DNA of 64,000 bases from Sarcocystis neurona (lineage: Eukaryota; Apicomplexa; Conoidasida; Eucoccidiorida; Sarcocystidae), in contig KL647314.1 of NCBI GenBank assembly GCA_000727475.1, forward strand, positions 356,363 to 420,362, given 5' to 3'. The notes beneath the pieces were generated by a model. The model ran no database searches and was not told the origin of the DNA. It saw only the letters and a list, made by a program, of their open reading frames with translations. The translations under genes were made by a program, and so were the position numbers. The first letter of the stretch is position 1. Every line of letters begins with the position of its first letter. Positions 22,697 to 34,200 of this stretch are shown here, piece after piece.

Positions 22697-23235
22697 NNNN
22701 NNNNNNNNNNNNNNNNNNNNNNNNNNNNNNNNNNNNNNNNNNNNNNNNNNNNNNNNNNNNNNNNNNNNNNNNNNNNNNNNNNNNNNNNNNNNNNNNNNNN
22801 NNNNNNNNNNNNNNNNNNNNNNNNNNNNNNNNNNNNNNNNNNNNNNNNNNNNNNNNNNNNNNNNNNNNNNNNNNNNNNNNNNNNNNNNNNNNNNNNNNNN
22901 NNNNNNNNNNNNNNNNNNNNNNNNNNNNNNNNNNNNNNNNNNNNNNNNNNNNNNNNNNNNNNNNNNNNNNNNNNNNNNNNNNNNNNNNNNNNNNNNNNNN
23001 NNNNNNNNNNNNNNNNNNNNNNNNNNNNNNNNNNNNNNNNNNNNNNNNNNNNNNNNNNNNNNNNNNNNNNNNNNNNNNNNNNNNNNNNNNNNNNNNNNNN
23101 NNNNNNNNNNNNNNNNNNNNNNNNNNNNNNNNNNNNNNNNNNNNNNNNNNNNNNNNNNNNNNNNNNNNNNNNNNNNNNNNNNNNNNNNNNNNNNNNNNNN
23201 NNNNNNNNNNNNNNNNNNNNNNNNNNNNNNNNNNN
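22697..23235. other. Assembly gap (539 N)
   Basis: Run of undetermined bases. Frames crossing it are meaningless. Its true length may differ from the N count. It sits close to the border between a repeat-poor and a repeat-rich block. Confidence 1.
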
Positions 23236-25260
23236 CTCACATGAACTTCTCGTCGTATTGATCCACCTGTCCTACAAAGAAACGAGCCATCTGCGTCGCC
23301 CATGCTGCACTACGCACGCAGAGCTGCGCGATCGCACGTAGCAGTACGTATGCGTAGCCGGGTATACGTGCATGCATCCGCACTGCATACATCCGTATAT
23401 CTACTAGTGTCTACACCCCTTCGTATACATATACGTATACATCAGCAAGAGTAATATACGTACACACACGTTTGCTCAATCCTCATACACATCGACGGCT
23501 TCGGAGATGTGTACAAATCTTCATATATAGTAGTGCACTGTTGCGTGCGTCAACGCGCGTGCCTCTAGATGCTCCCCGGGTGAACGTCCCCGGGACTCCA
23601 AAGTTAGTATTCCTTCCCACAAAGAGCTCCGTGAAGGAAGGCTACAAATATACACGCGTATACATGTATCGATGTACAGTTCCCCGTAGGAAACACAAAT
23701 ACGTATGCAATCTCCCGTTCGGGGCCCTTGTCTACGGGAGAACATTTCTATAACGTGCACTCTCAACCTCACTCTCCGCAGCTGCGTAATCTCCACCGGC
23801 CGCTCGACCAGAAACCGCTGACTGCAAACGCTGCACACTCGAAGAAAGGCGCTTCCCCCACAGCACGCCGTCCCCCCCTACTAGACGAGGGTCACACGAT
23901 GATGAGGAAAGAAGATAGCAGCTGCTGCTGGGTGAGTGAGGCTTCTCTGTTCGGTTCCTCCATAGAATTCCATAAGCAAAAATCCGCTGCACTGGCCTCA
24001 GAGAAGAAGAGAGCGACGCGCACGAGCAGGGGCCGCCGTCTTCACAGACGCAGAGGCAGCAGCAGCGACGCAGACAGCTGACGACTGCCGGGACCGCTGC
24101 TGGACGCTGCACTGGCGATCACGTAAGGCTTGTAGTCAAGTGTGCGCACAGCGGAAGTAAGAATTCTGCGAAACGGTATCTGCAAAATTACTAAGACGTT
24201 CACAAACACTGGGGACATATTGAGAGACGAGGGGAGTGGGGATGGCGGGAGTATCAATCCAGATGGGGATATACAGGCACGCGTGGACGGGAAGGCTCCT
24301 CGCCCTGCACCTGTGCAGCTGCAGACGGCTTTTGAAAGAGGAAGCTGCTGCAGGCAGGAGCGAGAAGAGGATCCTGCATGCACCGCGTCTTCCTACACAC
24401 GTACACACGTATATCCAGACATATACACTGGAGCACTTGATAGAAAGAGCAAAAAACACATGAGTGGACATAGGCTGCACGGACAGGTCGCTCGGGAGAT
24501 GCTGCAGGTGGGCACGCAACCTTAACCAGGCACCAGCCTGTCCCTACTGAACCTACTCTTCATGTACACGCCTCACTTCGGTAGATATACACTGATGTAT
24601 GAATCAAAAGGAGTTACGTGTGTGCGTTTGATGGAGGTTGGTAGCGACGCAGACGCGCAAATCGTTCGTCAAACTTAGGCGTAGGGGCGAGTGACCGATC
24701 GAACCACCCCGTGCTGGCTTCTTCCGAAGTTTCTCTCAGGATAGCTGTGGTATAATTAGTTCTCAAGTTCTCAGACGTGCAGACCTACACAGTATAGTTA
24801 CAGATGGATGAATGCAGCTTACCAAGCGAGGTACGAGTGATACCGGGTGATACGGTAGCCACCACATAACTATGGGACCGGCGTGCCTTAGGTGCATGCG
24901 TCCTCTACACAGGAGGCAGGTATGCGTAGGTGGCAGACAGCAGGTCGTGTCTAAGCTTTCGTGCGGCTGCAGGTAGACTGACGTAGCACGCCTACACGCA
25001 GGTGGACTTGTGCTGCAGCGATCGAACGGGTATATACGTAGACGACGTGTAAACAATTAACAGGCGTACGTGTCCCAGGCTTGCACATAGAAGCATCCAC
25101 TATGGAAGCATGCACGGCCACGCAGGCAGGAAAGCCGACTGAAGAAACGGGCACGAGGCATTCAGACAAGCACGTGCATCGACACGCCACCATACACATG
25201 TAAGAAACGGTGTTTTAAATAGGTGAGGTGTCGGAGAGTGAGAAGGGCAACACGTGAGCA
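23236..25260. other. Mixed region; no gene assigned
   Basis: GTATAC/CATACG-type motifs dominate 23340-23480. Open frames on both strands at 23521-24112 and on the plus strand at 24142-24525 have balanced composition but no recognised domain. 24530-25210 is non-repetitive with only short frames. Confidence 0.35.
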
Positions 25261-25287
25261 CTGCTTTGGATGTGTGCAGTCCTGTAC

Positions 25288-25694
25288 CTGGTACACCCTC
25301 TCCAGCGGGGCGCGCAGGTGCTTCCGTTTCTTGTCTCTGCGTCGGCAGCTGCTGCTGTTTCTTGTGGCCTTTGCCCCTCTCCTGCTGCGGCTGGGGCTGC
25401 TCCACCTGACGCTTCTGGGCCTCGCTGCCCTGCTTCTGCTGCTCAGGGGCCGGCCCGCGAGGCCGCTCTAGCGCCCGCTGCTCCTGCTGCAGCAGGCGTT
25501 CGCGCTGCTCCACGGAGTGGCGCTGCTGCCTACCTGCTGCAGGTTCCTCCGCACTGCCCCCCCCCGTGGAAACGTCTGAATCTCGTCTGGAGCTGAGGCT
25601 GCTGACGCCTGTGCGACTCGTCCCACTATCTGAATCCGCGAAGAGAGGGCCCGGGGCCTCATACGCCTCCGCTGCGGCTCGTCTCTGGGCCTTC
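25288..25694 (-). CDS. Internal exon of a coiled-coil, Gln/Glu-rich protein (unknown)
   Basis: Acceptor tttttggctctgcag|GAAGGC (25694) and donor candidate GTACCAG|gtacag (25288) bound a minus-strand exon of about 135 codons. It reads KAQRRAAAEAYEAPGPLFAD, a Ser/Asp stretch, then a charged helix HSVEQRERLLQQEQRALERP and Gln/Lys/Glu-rich sequence. The Glu/Gln/Arg heptad-like part suggests a coiled coil. No family is recognised. The donor is uncertain because several GT sites lie within 15 bases. Upstream minus-strand sequence (25742-26539) stays open and may contain the preceding exon. Confidence 0.4.
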
Positions 25695-25741
25695 CTGCAG
25701 AGCCAAAAAGACATGCGTCCCACACAGCGTCGGCACGCAGC

Positions 25742-26539
25742 TCAGTTACTCCCTACTTCCTGCAGAAGCGACAGAGAGGCACTGTACACCCCGTGTACGT
25801 AAACGTGATAGACACATATGGACGCACAGCCAGAAATGCCTCTCCTACTACGTACTGCATTAGTTAGTATTGCCGGGAAGGGGATATGCATTTCGCACGC
25901 AGGGCGCTGCCGCGAGGGCGCGTCGGACAGAGACACCCCGTAGAATGCACACACGGCTGAAGTGGACACAGGGAGCAGCGCGACATGCCAAATGAAAAGA
26001 CATGCACGCGCTCCAAGTTGCCACCCAGGAGCAGAACGCTGCACGTGCATCGGAACATCAGAAGAAACGTAGACGCTTCGGTCATGCTGCTGAAAGGAAA
26101 AACTCGCTCTGTGCGTGTGCGGCTGCAAGAGCGAGCACACGAGAGAACAGGCAGATTCTTCTCGCTCGCTGCAGCCACCAGACGCATAGACTAGAGAAGA
26201 AGAGGACCACGTCAACGTGGAGGACTCAAACGAAGCTGCTCTCGAAGCAGAGGCTCTACCGATTACTGCGCATGTGTCGGCACTCTGTGCCACCTGGCGT
26301 AGACTAGCGAGCGCGTGCTGCTGCAGAAGCCTCGTATTTGACAAATGTAATACGTGTGCCGCAGCACGTTGCACGTCGAAGACTAGACCGTGCAGGCAGC
26401 ACACGGGCAGCTGGAGACTCGACGTTGGTTCCTCCACTTGCAATTGTTGACGAGCGGCCTCGCAGCAGGGCAGGGCACCGGTCACAAAAAACAAGACGGC
26501 CCGCTCGTGCCTCGAGCAGCACCCGCAGCTCGTCATCAT
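25742..26539 (-). other. Long minus-strand open region, possible upstream exon(s)
   Basis: 265 codons without a stop on the minus strand. The upstream half (about 26180-26480) reads as a Leu/Gln-rich helical sequence (for example VQRAAAHVLHLSNTRLLQQH), while the downstream half is Cys/Ser-rich and looks intronic. It lies directly 5' of the exon at 25288-25694 on the same strand. Exon borders could not be fixed, and a second minus frame is also open over 26304-26570. Confidence 0.27.
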
Positions 26540-26714
26540 CCAGATAACTCGACACCTGTGAATCGATTTGTAACTCCACTACATATAGTACCAGAGACGG
26601 GACACCAAAGTTGCACGCAGCATGACAGGGGAGCAGTGGGCATGCTGAAGCAAAAACTTCACGCCGTTCAACTCCCAGCCGTTTACAGATTCGGTTCCAC
26701 GACACTGAAACAGC

Positions 26715-26742
26715 TGTGTGTGTGTGTGTGTGTCTGTGTGTG
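26715..26742. repeat. (GT)n microsatellite
   Basis: GT dinucleotide run with one C interruption. Confidence 0.95.
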
Positions 26743-26929
26743 CGGAAGGGTACGGGTAAGAAGTACGTAGGTAGCTACGCGAGTAGACGTATATCCTTTG
26801 ATTCCTGGCCTCAGTGAGTCGCTTGACTGCTGTAGGTACAGAACAGTAGAAGGCCAAGCTCGGCAGGAGGAGCTTCAGCTTTCGCAACGAACAGCGGCAC
26901 GCCAGCAGCAGCCAGGTTCACGACTCCTC

Positions 26930-27290
26930 TTACGTACTCATACACACACAGATACATGGACACACAAACAAATGCACGGAGCTGTTTGCAAACGGTGCTG
27001 TATTGTATATACATACAGGAGTAGGAAGGACAAACGTATCCACACATGCAGACGCACCTATCAAACAAGGATACGGACGCACACAAACGTATCTGTATAC
27101 CTCTGCATGCACACAATACAGAAACTCGCACACGTACACACATGTACGTGTGTCCGTGTGCATAGATACGCATACATATGTATACATATATATATATATG
27201 CATATGTACATACATATATATATATATATGGACACTTTTGAATACGTGTATATATATATATATGTATACGTATATATGTGTATATTTAAC
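26930..27290. repeat. CA/TA microsatellite region
   Basis: CACACA/ACGTAC motifs followed by TATATA runs near 27188-27200, 27215-27228 and 27249-27262. No gene. Confidence 0.85.
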
Positions 27291-27439
27291 AGTCTCCGGA
27301 GATGCACGTGGAATGCCTGTGCGTGCAAGTAAACGCACGTAGATGTGCGCAGAAGTCTATGATACGAATGTGTTTCAGGTTCAGGCCAGCATCCAAGTGC
27401 AGCGGCTTTCACTCTGAGGCTCGCCTACATATGGATAGG

Positions 27440-29060
27440 ATTAACGCAGAGCAGCAGCTGCAGAGAGGCGCGACAACCACGAGGTCGCAGCAGCATCATC
27501 GGAAGGAGCGGACTCCTCCACCACTGAGCAACGGCAGCAACAGGCGCACCCCCAGCAGCAGCCGCAGCGAGCCGCAGAACAAGCATTTCACCGGCAGCAG
27601 CAGTGAATGCAAGCAGGCTGGCCTCGTACTGAAGCGCAGCAGCAACACTCGGCAGCAGGCAGCAGCAGCATTCGAACACCGGTTGCATGCGGCACCGCAG
27701 CAGCAGCCGCGGCCGTCCGACAGCAAGCAGCAGCAGCGGTAGCTGTGCGCCAAATGTGCGAGGCAGCAGCGACTACCGCACCAACCACCAGCAGCCGGAG
27801 CTGAACAGCAGCGGGAGAGAAGTAATATTCCCTTTTACTGGCGGTGGTCACACCAACGGCAGCAGGAGCAGCACCTGCGTTATTACGGCAACTGCAACAG
27901 CAGGTGAGCGACAGCGGCAGCCGTAGCAAGTAGAAAGCAGTACTAGCATTTGACGGAGCCCTTTAAAGAACGATCACCTGAGGTAAGCGGCGTAGCAGAA
28001 CACTGCTAAGACGACAATCAGCAAGAGCAACGCTATAACAACACATAGCAGAGCTATTAGGAGCGCCTTCCGCTGGGGTGATATCGCGACAGGGTCCCCG
28101 AGCGAGCGAATGTTGTCTGCCAGGCACAGAAGCACACAAGAAACGGCAATAACAGTCTAAGCAGCGCCTGAGGCGCCAACGGTAGAAGCAACAGCAGCAA
28201 CAGTAGCGACGGCAGCTGCACCAAGCCCTCTATATCAGCCACAGCCGCAGCAGCAGCAGAGACAGGAGCTGTGGCAGAAAACGGCCTGAAGCAGCAGACA
28301 CAGCAGATGCGACGGCGTGGAGAAGCAGTTGCAACAGCAGCGGTGGCGGAGAGGCAGCAGGGAAAGCGGAACCCCAAGCAGCAGCCGCAACAACCGTACC
28401 ATCAGCGGAGGCAAGTCCAACAGCAACATTAACAACCAGCGACCCCCAGCAGCAGACGCGACTGAAGAAATGGGCAGAGACGGCACTTGGGTCAACAGAG
28501 GGCGCCGCGATGCAGCAGAAACGGCAGTAACAGCGGAAGCATACAGACACAGCGACAGGAGCAGCAGGTGCTGCTGCAGAAGCAGCCAAAGCAGTAAACG
28601 CGCTAGCAGCGTCAGCGGCAGCAGCGGCAGCAACAGCGGCAGCAGCGGCAGCAACAGCGGCAGCAGCGGCAGCAACAGCAGCACCAGCGGTAGCAGCAGC
28701 AGCAGCAGCGGTAGCAGCAGCAGCGGCAGCAGCAGCAGCGGCAGCGGCAGCAGCGGCAGCAGCACCAGCGGCAGCAGCACCAGCGGCAGCAGCACCAGCG
28801 GCAGCCACAGCAACGGCAGCCACAGCAACGGCAGCAGCGGCGACGGAAGCAGCACCCGCAGCAGTAGAAGCGGCACACGCAAGGGCAGAAGCATTGACAG
28901 ATGAAGCAGCAAACGCATCAGCAACGGTAGAGTACCAGCAGAAGCAGCAGGGGAAGCAGGGTGTGCAGCAGCGGAGGCAGCAGATGCGGTGAGAGCAGCA
29001 GAGTGCAGCAGTAGCAGCAGCGGCAGGTGAAAGCTTCAGGTGAAGCCGTAGCAGCAGCAG
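27440..29060. repeat. CAG and GGCAGC triplet arrays
   Basis: CAGCAG tracts at 27450-27740 and a highly regular GGCAGCAGCGGCAGCAACAGC-type array at 28610-28860, readable as (GS)n on the plus strand and poly-Ala/Val on the minus strand. Frames of up to 371 codons on the minus strand and 195 codons on the plus strand result from the array. A real exon may be embedded, for example Ala/Pro/Val-rich sequence on the minus strand at 29000-29230, but the strand cannot be decided. Confidence 0.75.
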
Positions 29061-29512
29061 GAGGTGCAACAGCAGAGGGGACTGCGACAATGGCAGCAGG
29101 GACACCAACGTGTGGACTTGTAGCCGCAACATCAGGAAGTGCAGTAGTACTAGTAGCGGACAGGGGAATTGCAATAGCTGGAGATGGAGTAGCAAGAGAC
29201 GTCGCAGCACCGACAGAGGTAGAACGTGCTCCACACCCTGTCTGCCGTATGCATCTCTTAGCTTTTCCAGCACTACAAGTCTCGTCAACTGCCTCTGTCC
29301 GTCGCCCGTCTCTGTAGTCTCTGCCACGCGGCATTCCCCTCTCATCCTAGTGCACCCAAGGCTGGCCCAACCACTGCACTGTCAATAATAGTACCGCGAG
29401 ACACTTCTACAGCAGCGTAGCACACGTCACAGATGCCCTCTCCGGCTAACGTGCTTTTCGCGTGCAGCGGCAGCTTGAGCACCAGTCGCAGCAGACGCAC
29501 TATGTGCGGTGC

Positions 29513-31207
29513 TCACGCAAAGACACACTCGTGCACCTGTGCCTCCCTACCCATGTGCTGTGAAAAGACAGCGCCTTCGCTTGCGTCGCCGCCCTCGGCC
29601 TCTCGTGCAGCAGCTGTGTTACGTATGTTCAGGCCTTTGGCCGTCGCAGCAGCTCTGGGGCGCTGCAAATGTTGGACACTCCATTTGTGTCCTGTCGTCG
29701 CTCTTTTGTGGGGAGAAGGTGCGGAGAAGAGCCTGGGTCCGCTGCTGCCAGTAGACGCAGAGAAGAAGGCTGCTGCGGCTGCTGCTGGAGGCAGAGCAGC
29801 ACCAGCGGAGGACGCAAAGTCCGCTTGTCGTCCAATAGGAGCCCCCCACGCTGAAATCACAGGCGAATTTCGACGACGCTGCAGCAGCACCACTGCAGCC
29901 ACTCCTTCATCTGAAGTTGCCTGTTCTGCTGCTAGGACTGCCGCACCTTTTGCTACTGTTTCTGCTTGAGTTCTTAATGCGCTGACGTATGTTGTCCCTT
30001 CGGACATCGCGCTTGCATCTTTTGAAGCTGCTGCTCCTGGTGCGGCCCGGTCGCCTGGCTCATTTGCCTCCCCTGCAGCTCTCTCTTCGTAGTAACTGGT
30101 AGCCAACGGAGCAGCAGCAGGGGGCGCGTGCAGCCGGGAAGGAGGACGGAGACCTGCTGCCGGAATTACATGACAGTTCTTGCTGTCGAAGAGGGCGGAA
30201 TCTCCTACAGTGCTCAGCAGAATCAAGAGCGCCACGCAGAGCAACAAGGAAGCAGCACGCGTGGCGCTAGGTAGACCACGTGATTCTGTCCTTGCTTTGA
30301 GAGACGAGGAAGAGGAAGAAGAACAGGAAGGACACGAAGAAGAGGAAGACGAAAAAACGGAGGGGGCAACAGCAGCAGCAGCAACGAAAAAAGAAAAACT
30401 CATCGGGTGCGAATCAGAGAGCACATTCGGAGTGCAAAGCTTTCGCTGCTGGTGGTACTGCTGCAACTCGTCAATGCTATCCACAATTGTCGTTTGCAGT
30501 AGCCCCTCTCCTCGTGACTTGCTGTCGCTCGCACCCCGTGCAGTAGCCACCCTGGGGCCATCATTGCCGCTGCTTGTTCCGCCGGTGTTGCCTCTTCGAG
30601 AGGGCACGCGGTGAAGGCTGTTCTCTCTTGCTTTGCGAGTCCTGCCGCTGCTGACGATGATGTGGGTGTTGCTCTCTCTAATCCAAAGCTGCTGGACGAG
30701 CAAGAAGATGAAGTGCAGCAGACTACCCCCAACAAGCGAGTACGTGCGCCACAGCAGGTCTTCAGGTGGACGCTGCCGCTGTAGAGTCTGCGCCTGCTGT
30801 TGTTCACGCCGCTGTTTCTGACAATGCTGCTGCTGCTGCTGCGTCTGCCGTTGCTCAAGACTTCCCTGTTGTCGACGCTCCTGCTGGTGAGGCTGTTGCG
30901 GGTGCTGAGTACTTTGTTGCCTCTGCTGCTGACATCGCTGAACTGAGTGCTGCTGCCCCTGCAACAGCTGGCTCTGCCTCGTTAGAGAGGAGCGTCCTGG
31001 AGGAGCACCAGCAGCGGCTGCTGGCACAGAATTCCTCAGGGCCTGGGACCCAGCAGCAGCAGCAGGACAAGCGGTCACAGCATCAGCTACAGAAGCAGCA
31101 CTCGCAAGACGACGATTTCCTCTTTTCCCGCGTTGAAGCGCAGCTCCACCGAGAGAGGAACTCTTGCCGCTTGCTGCTGCCGCGCAGTCCATGCTTGTGG
31201 CACTCAC
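29513..31207 (-). CDS. Hypothetical low-complexity protein with one hydrophobic segment
   Basis: A 564-codon minus-strand frame beginning MSATSMDCAAAASGKSSS and stopping at 29513. The first part is Ala/Ser- and Gln-rich. An internal stretch around codons 160-190 may be an intron (donor-like GTTGGGG|gtagtc, acceptor gcagcggcag|GACTCG). The second half has balanced composition with a membrane-like segment (AASLLLCVALLILLSTVG) and then an Ala/Glu-rich, disordered tail. No family is recognised. The opposite strand is also open over 30766-31227 in an Ala-rich frame, so the coding strand rests on length and on the non-repetitive second half. Confidence 0.33.
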   Translation of the reverse strand: MSATSMDCAAAASGKSSSLGGAALQRGKRGNRRLASAASVADAVTACPAAAAGSQALRNSVPAAAAGAPPGRSSLTRQSQLLQGQQHSVQRCQQQRQQSTQHPQQPHQQERRQQGSLEQRQTQQQQQHCQKQRREQQQAQTLQRQRPPEDLLWRTYSLVGGSLLHFIFLLVQQLWIRESNTHIIVSSGRTRKARENSLHRVPSRRGNTGGTSSGNDGPRVATARGASDSKSRGEGLLQTTIVDSIDELQQYHQQRKLCTPNVLSDSHPMSFSFFVAAAAVAPSVFSSSSSSCPSCSSSSSSSLKARTESRGLPSATRAASLLLCVALLILLSTVGDSALFDSKNCHVIPAAGLRPPSRLHAPPAAAPLATSYYEERAAGEANEPGDRAAPGAAASKDASAMSEGTTYVSALRTQAETVAKGAAVLAAEQATSDEGVAAVVLLQRRRNSPVISAWGAPIGRQADFASSAGAALPPAAAAAAFFSASTGSSGPRLFSAPSPHKRATTGHKWSVQHLQRPRAAATAKGLNIRNTAAAREAEGGDASEGAVFSQHMGREAQVHECVFA

Positions 31208-31279
31208 TGAATCAATCGAACAAGTAGCAGCAACAGCTGCGGCAACAACAGTTGTAGAGCGTCCCGCGACAGCACAAGA

Positions 31280-34200
31280 GTGACAGCAGCAACGTCAGCA
31301 GCAGCAGTAGCGCTACCGATCTCCTGCAGCGATTGCTTCGAGTGTCGCTCACCTGTTGCAACGTGCAGCTCGTGCAGCTTCAATATACGTGGGACAAACC
31401 AGTGGAGCCGCCGATCATGTAGCTCCTTGCGATTCTACTACTTTAGAGCGGAGTGTGCAAAACAACGTGTTGCTGACCATGTCTTAATATTCCCACCCTC
31501 CTGCAGCACCAACGTAAAGAAGGAGAAACACGTCTCGTTTTCCTCCTCCTTTCCTTCTTCTCTCCTTTATTCTTCATCTTCCCCTTGGACTCCCTCTTCG
31601 TCTGCTTGTAGACGATGTGAATTCCACGCGTTCTTCCCCTGTATTCCTTGTTGGAGCGCCTTCACCAAGCGGCTGCGATGCAGCTCTAAACACTCTTGTG
31701 CAGGTGCGGAGAAACACTCCGTCCAATTTCGTGGTGCGGCGTTATTCCTGCAGCCCTGAAATTAGTCACCTCTTGAGAGGAGAGCTTGTGCTACTTCCTG
31801 TTCGCTTCAGCCAGCAGCTGCAGCAACTGCGCTGCTGTGGCGGGTGAACTGCGCCAGCCGACGTGTCTACTGCCCGCGATGCTGTCGCCACTGTCTTTGC
31901 TGCTGTTGTGCAGTTGCTGCTATTTCTGTTGCTGTTGCTGAAGTTGATGCTACCGCGGTGCCGCCGCTGTTTTTTTTCTTCTGCTGCTCTTAGTCGGTTG
32001 GTGGTCCTGTGACAGTACTGCTCTCCTGCTGCTGCTGCTGCTGCTCTTGACAGATCGATCTGCATAACCAATCCTACGCGGGCAGCAGGATTAAATGCGG
32101 AGACCCTTCTCAAAATTCCGCAACCTTCGGAGGATTTCCAGCTGCGTAAGTGGTGCAGTCGCGGCCGTCGCTTCTGCAACAGCAGACGCTCAGTTGCTCC
32201 TACGCCTGAATATCGCCCGTCGGTACTGTCGCAGCAGCCCTCACGTCTTCACAATCGCAGCACCGAAAATTACAAAGGGAGTAGCTAAGGCTCACACAGG
32301 CACTCTTCGGGCAACGAGACACACACTGCGGGTGCTAGCGGTTCTGCTGCTGGTGCTGCTGTTGCTTCTGCTGCTACAAGTTGATTTGATCTACCTCGGT
32401 CCCCTCAGGCACCGCGGGGCATGCTGCAACGCTGTTACTGCTGCTTTGTCGAAATACGCTGTTGCTGACGCCTGGTCTGCTTCAGCCAAGGCGGCTACAA
32501 TAGGGCGGCTATTGATGGCCTGAGTGTTCTCACTATCGAGGCGGCTGGCGTATCCACGGCTGGCTCTCCCTGCCGCTCAGGACGTCGGTACGCCTCCTGG
32601 AGGAGTTGTTGCTGTGTCCAAGAGACACAGCTTCTCGCGTTTTTGCTGGTCTGCTGCTGGAGCTTGCATGGCTGCTGATGCTGCCGTGCAGCCACTGCTG
32701 TTGCTACGCCTGCTGGAAGTGCTGCTACAGCTGCTGCTGTGCGTGCCGCCGGCGCTTGTGTAGGGAGTTCCCTCCTCCGTGTAATTGACCTTTTGCTGGT
32801 GCTGCTAGGTTTCGTGTCGCTGCACCTTGTGTTGCTGCTCCTCCAGCATGTGGGCGTCGTCCAGCGTGTAACGTTGTAGCTCCTATTCTTGGCTATACGC
32901 GCCGCCGCTGGGGTGCCCCTCTTGTGGCTTGTACACAGTAGGGGGCTACCAGCGATCTGGAGGTGCTGAAGATCATCAGCGCAGCCGCCTCAATGGTTCG
33001 ACGCGCCGAACTCTGTCAACAGCATAACCAGCTGCCATCAAATGCCTTGCTGCAAGAGTTTCAGTGAGCGTGCTGCTTCAGTATGGCACGGACTACGCAG
33101 TACGCAATTGTGCACATAGCTGTGTTGCTACTGATGATGCTGCTCCTGCCTTCCCTGCTGTTGCTACTGCTGGTATAGCTGCAACGGAACGCCTGACGTG
33201 GCCTTCAAGCGAAGCGCAGCAGCAGAAGCAGCAACCTCACCAAGATGATTACGATATGACCGCTCTACTAGCCACTGCCGCTTTGTCCGCAGCATTGACG
33301 CTGCGTGACACGCTGCAGTGCTGCGTAGCGGGACAGGGAGGCGTCAGTCTCACAAAGCTGTGCTGCTTCAGTCGTATTTCCAAGCCTTCAGCAGCACCTG
33401 CAGATATGTAGTTGGCCAGAGAAGTGCGGTGCACCGGTGATTTAGCAGTCACACGAGCACCGCAGCAGCAGCGCACAGCCGTACGGGAAGCAGTGCCAGA
33501 GACGTTAAGTTTAGTGCGGGGGGGTCACCGAAGACACCGAGCTCTATCAACCTTCAAGAGGAGACGTACAAGACATTCTTTAGGACTTTTATAGTGCCTC
33601 CAGCTTGTGAGTCCCCGACAAAGGCAAAACCCTGCTTCTGCGGGTGCTGCTCCAGTTGTGCGCACTGTAAGCGCTCACACTAGCTGTGACAACCGTACGC
33701 AACGGCAGCTGCAGCAGCGGCGGCGGTGGCCGCCGCACCAGCACCTTGTGCGAGCTCCTCCCTCGAAGACTCTCTCGCTCGACGAGTCACAGTGTATCAG
33801 AACACCGCGTCTACTGCCCCGGCTTCTGCTGCGGGTGCTCTCTGTTGTGGAGATACTGCTGCTGCTCCGCTGTTGCTGCTGTTGACCTGCTGCGGGGGAT
33901 ATGCAGCTGCAGCTCTGGCGGACCTTGCCCCAGGGATTGTACGCTATGCTTGTACTGCTTCCGTGGCTGCGCCGGCCTCCGTGACACTTTTTCTTTAACT
34001 GTTGCTCTTTGTGGTGGCAGCCTATTCGAACCTGCAGCAGCGGGGAGGTGCCGCAATATTTGGACTGAGAACTAGCGAAAAAGTCACGTCATTCGTAATG
34101 CGGAAGTTGCTTAGAGGGGGCGCGCCTGCGAGCAAATGCTCGCTTAACTCCTACGGTAGACTCTACCTTCCTTACCGGTTGCTCGAGTCACCGATGCTGA

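Noticed and set aside
22443..23341. Open frames of 229-272 codons
   Set aside because: They cross the 539-base N gap and have no determined sequence.
26450..26560. YLDD-like string on the minus strand, suggesting reverse transcriptase
   Set aside because: No other reverse-transcriptase blocks or integrase motifs are nearby; four residues alone are chance.
28230..29345. 371-codon minus-strand Ala/Leu-rich frame
   Set aside because: Created by the GGCAGC array; the plus strand is equally open and neither has a recognised domain.
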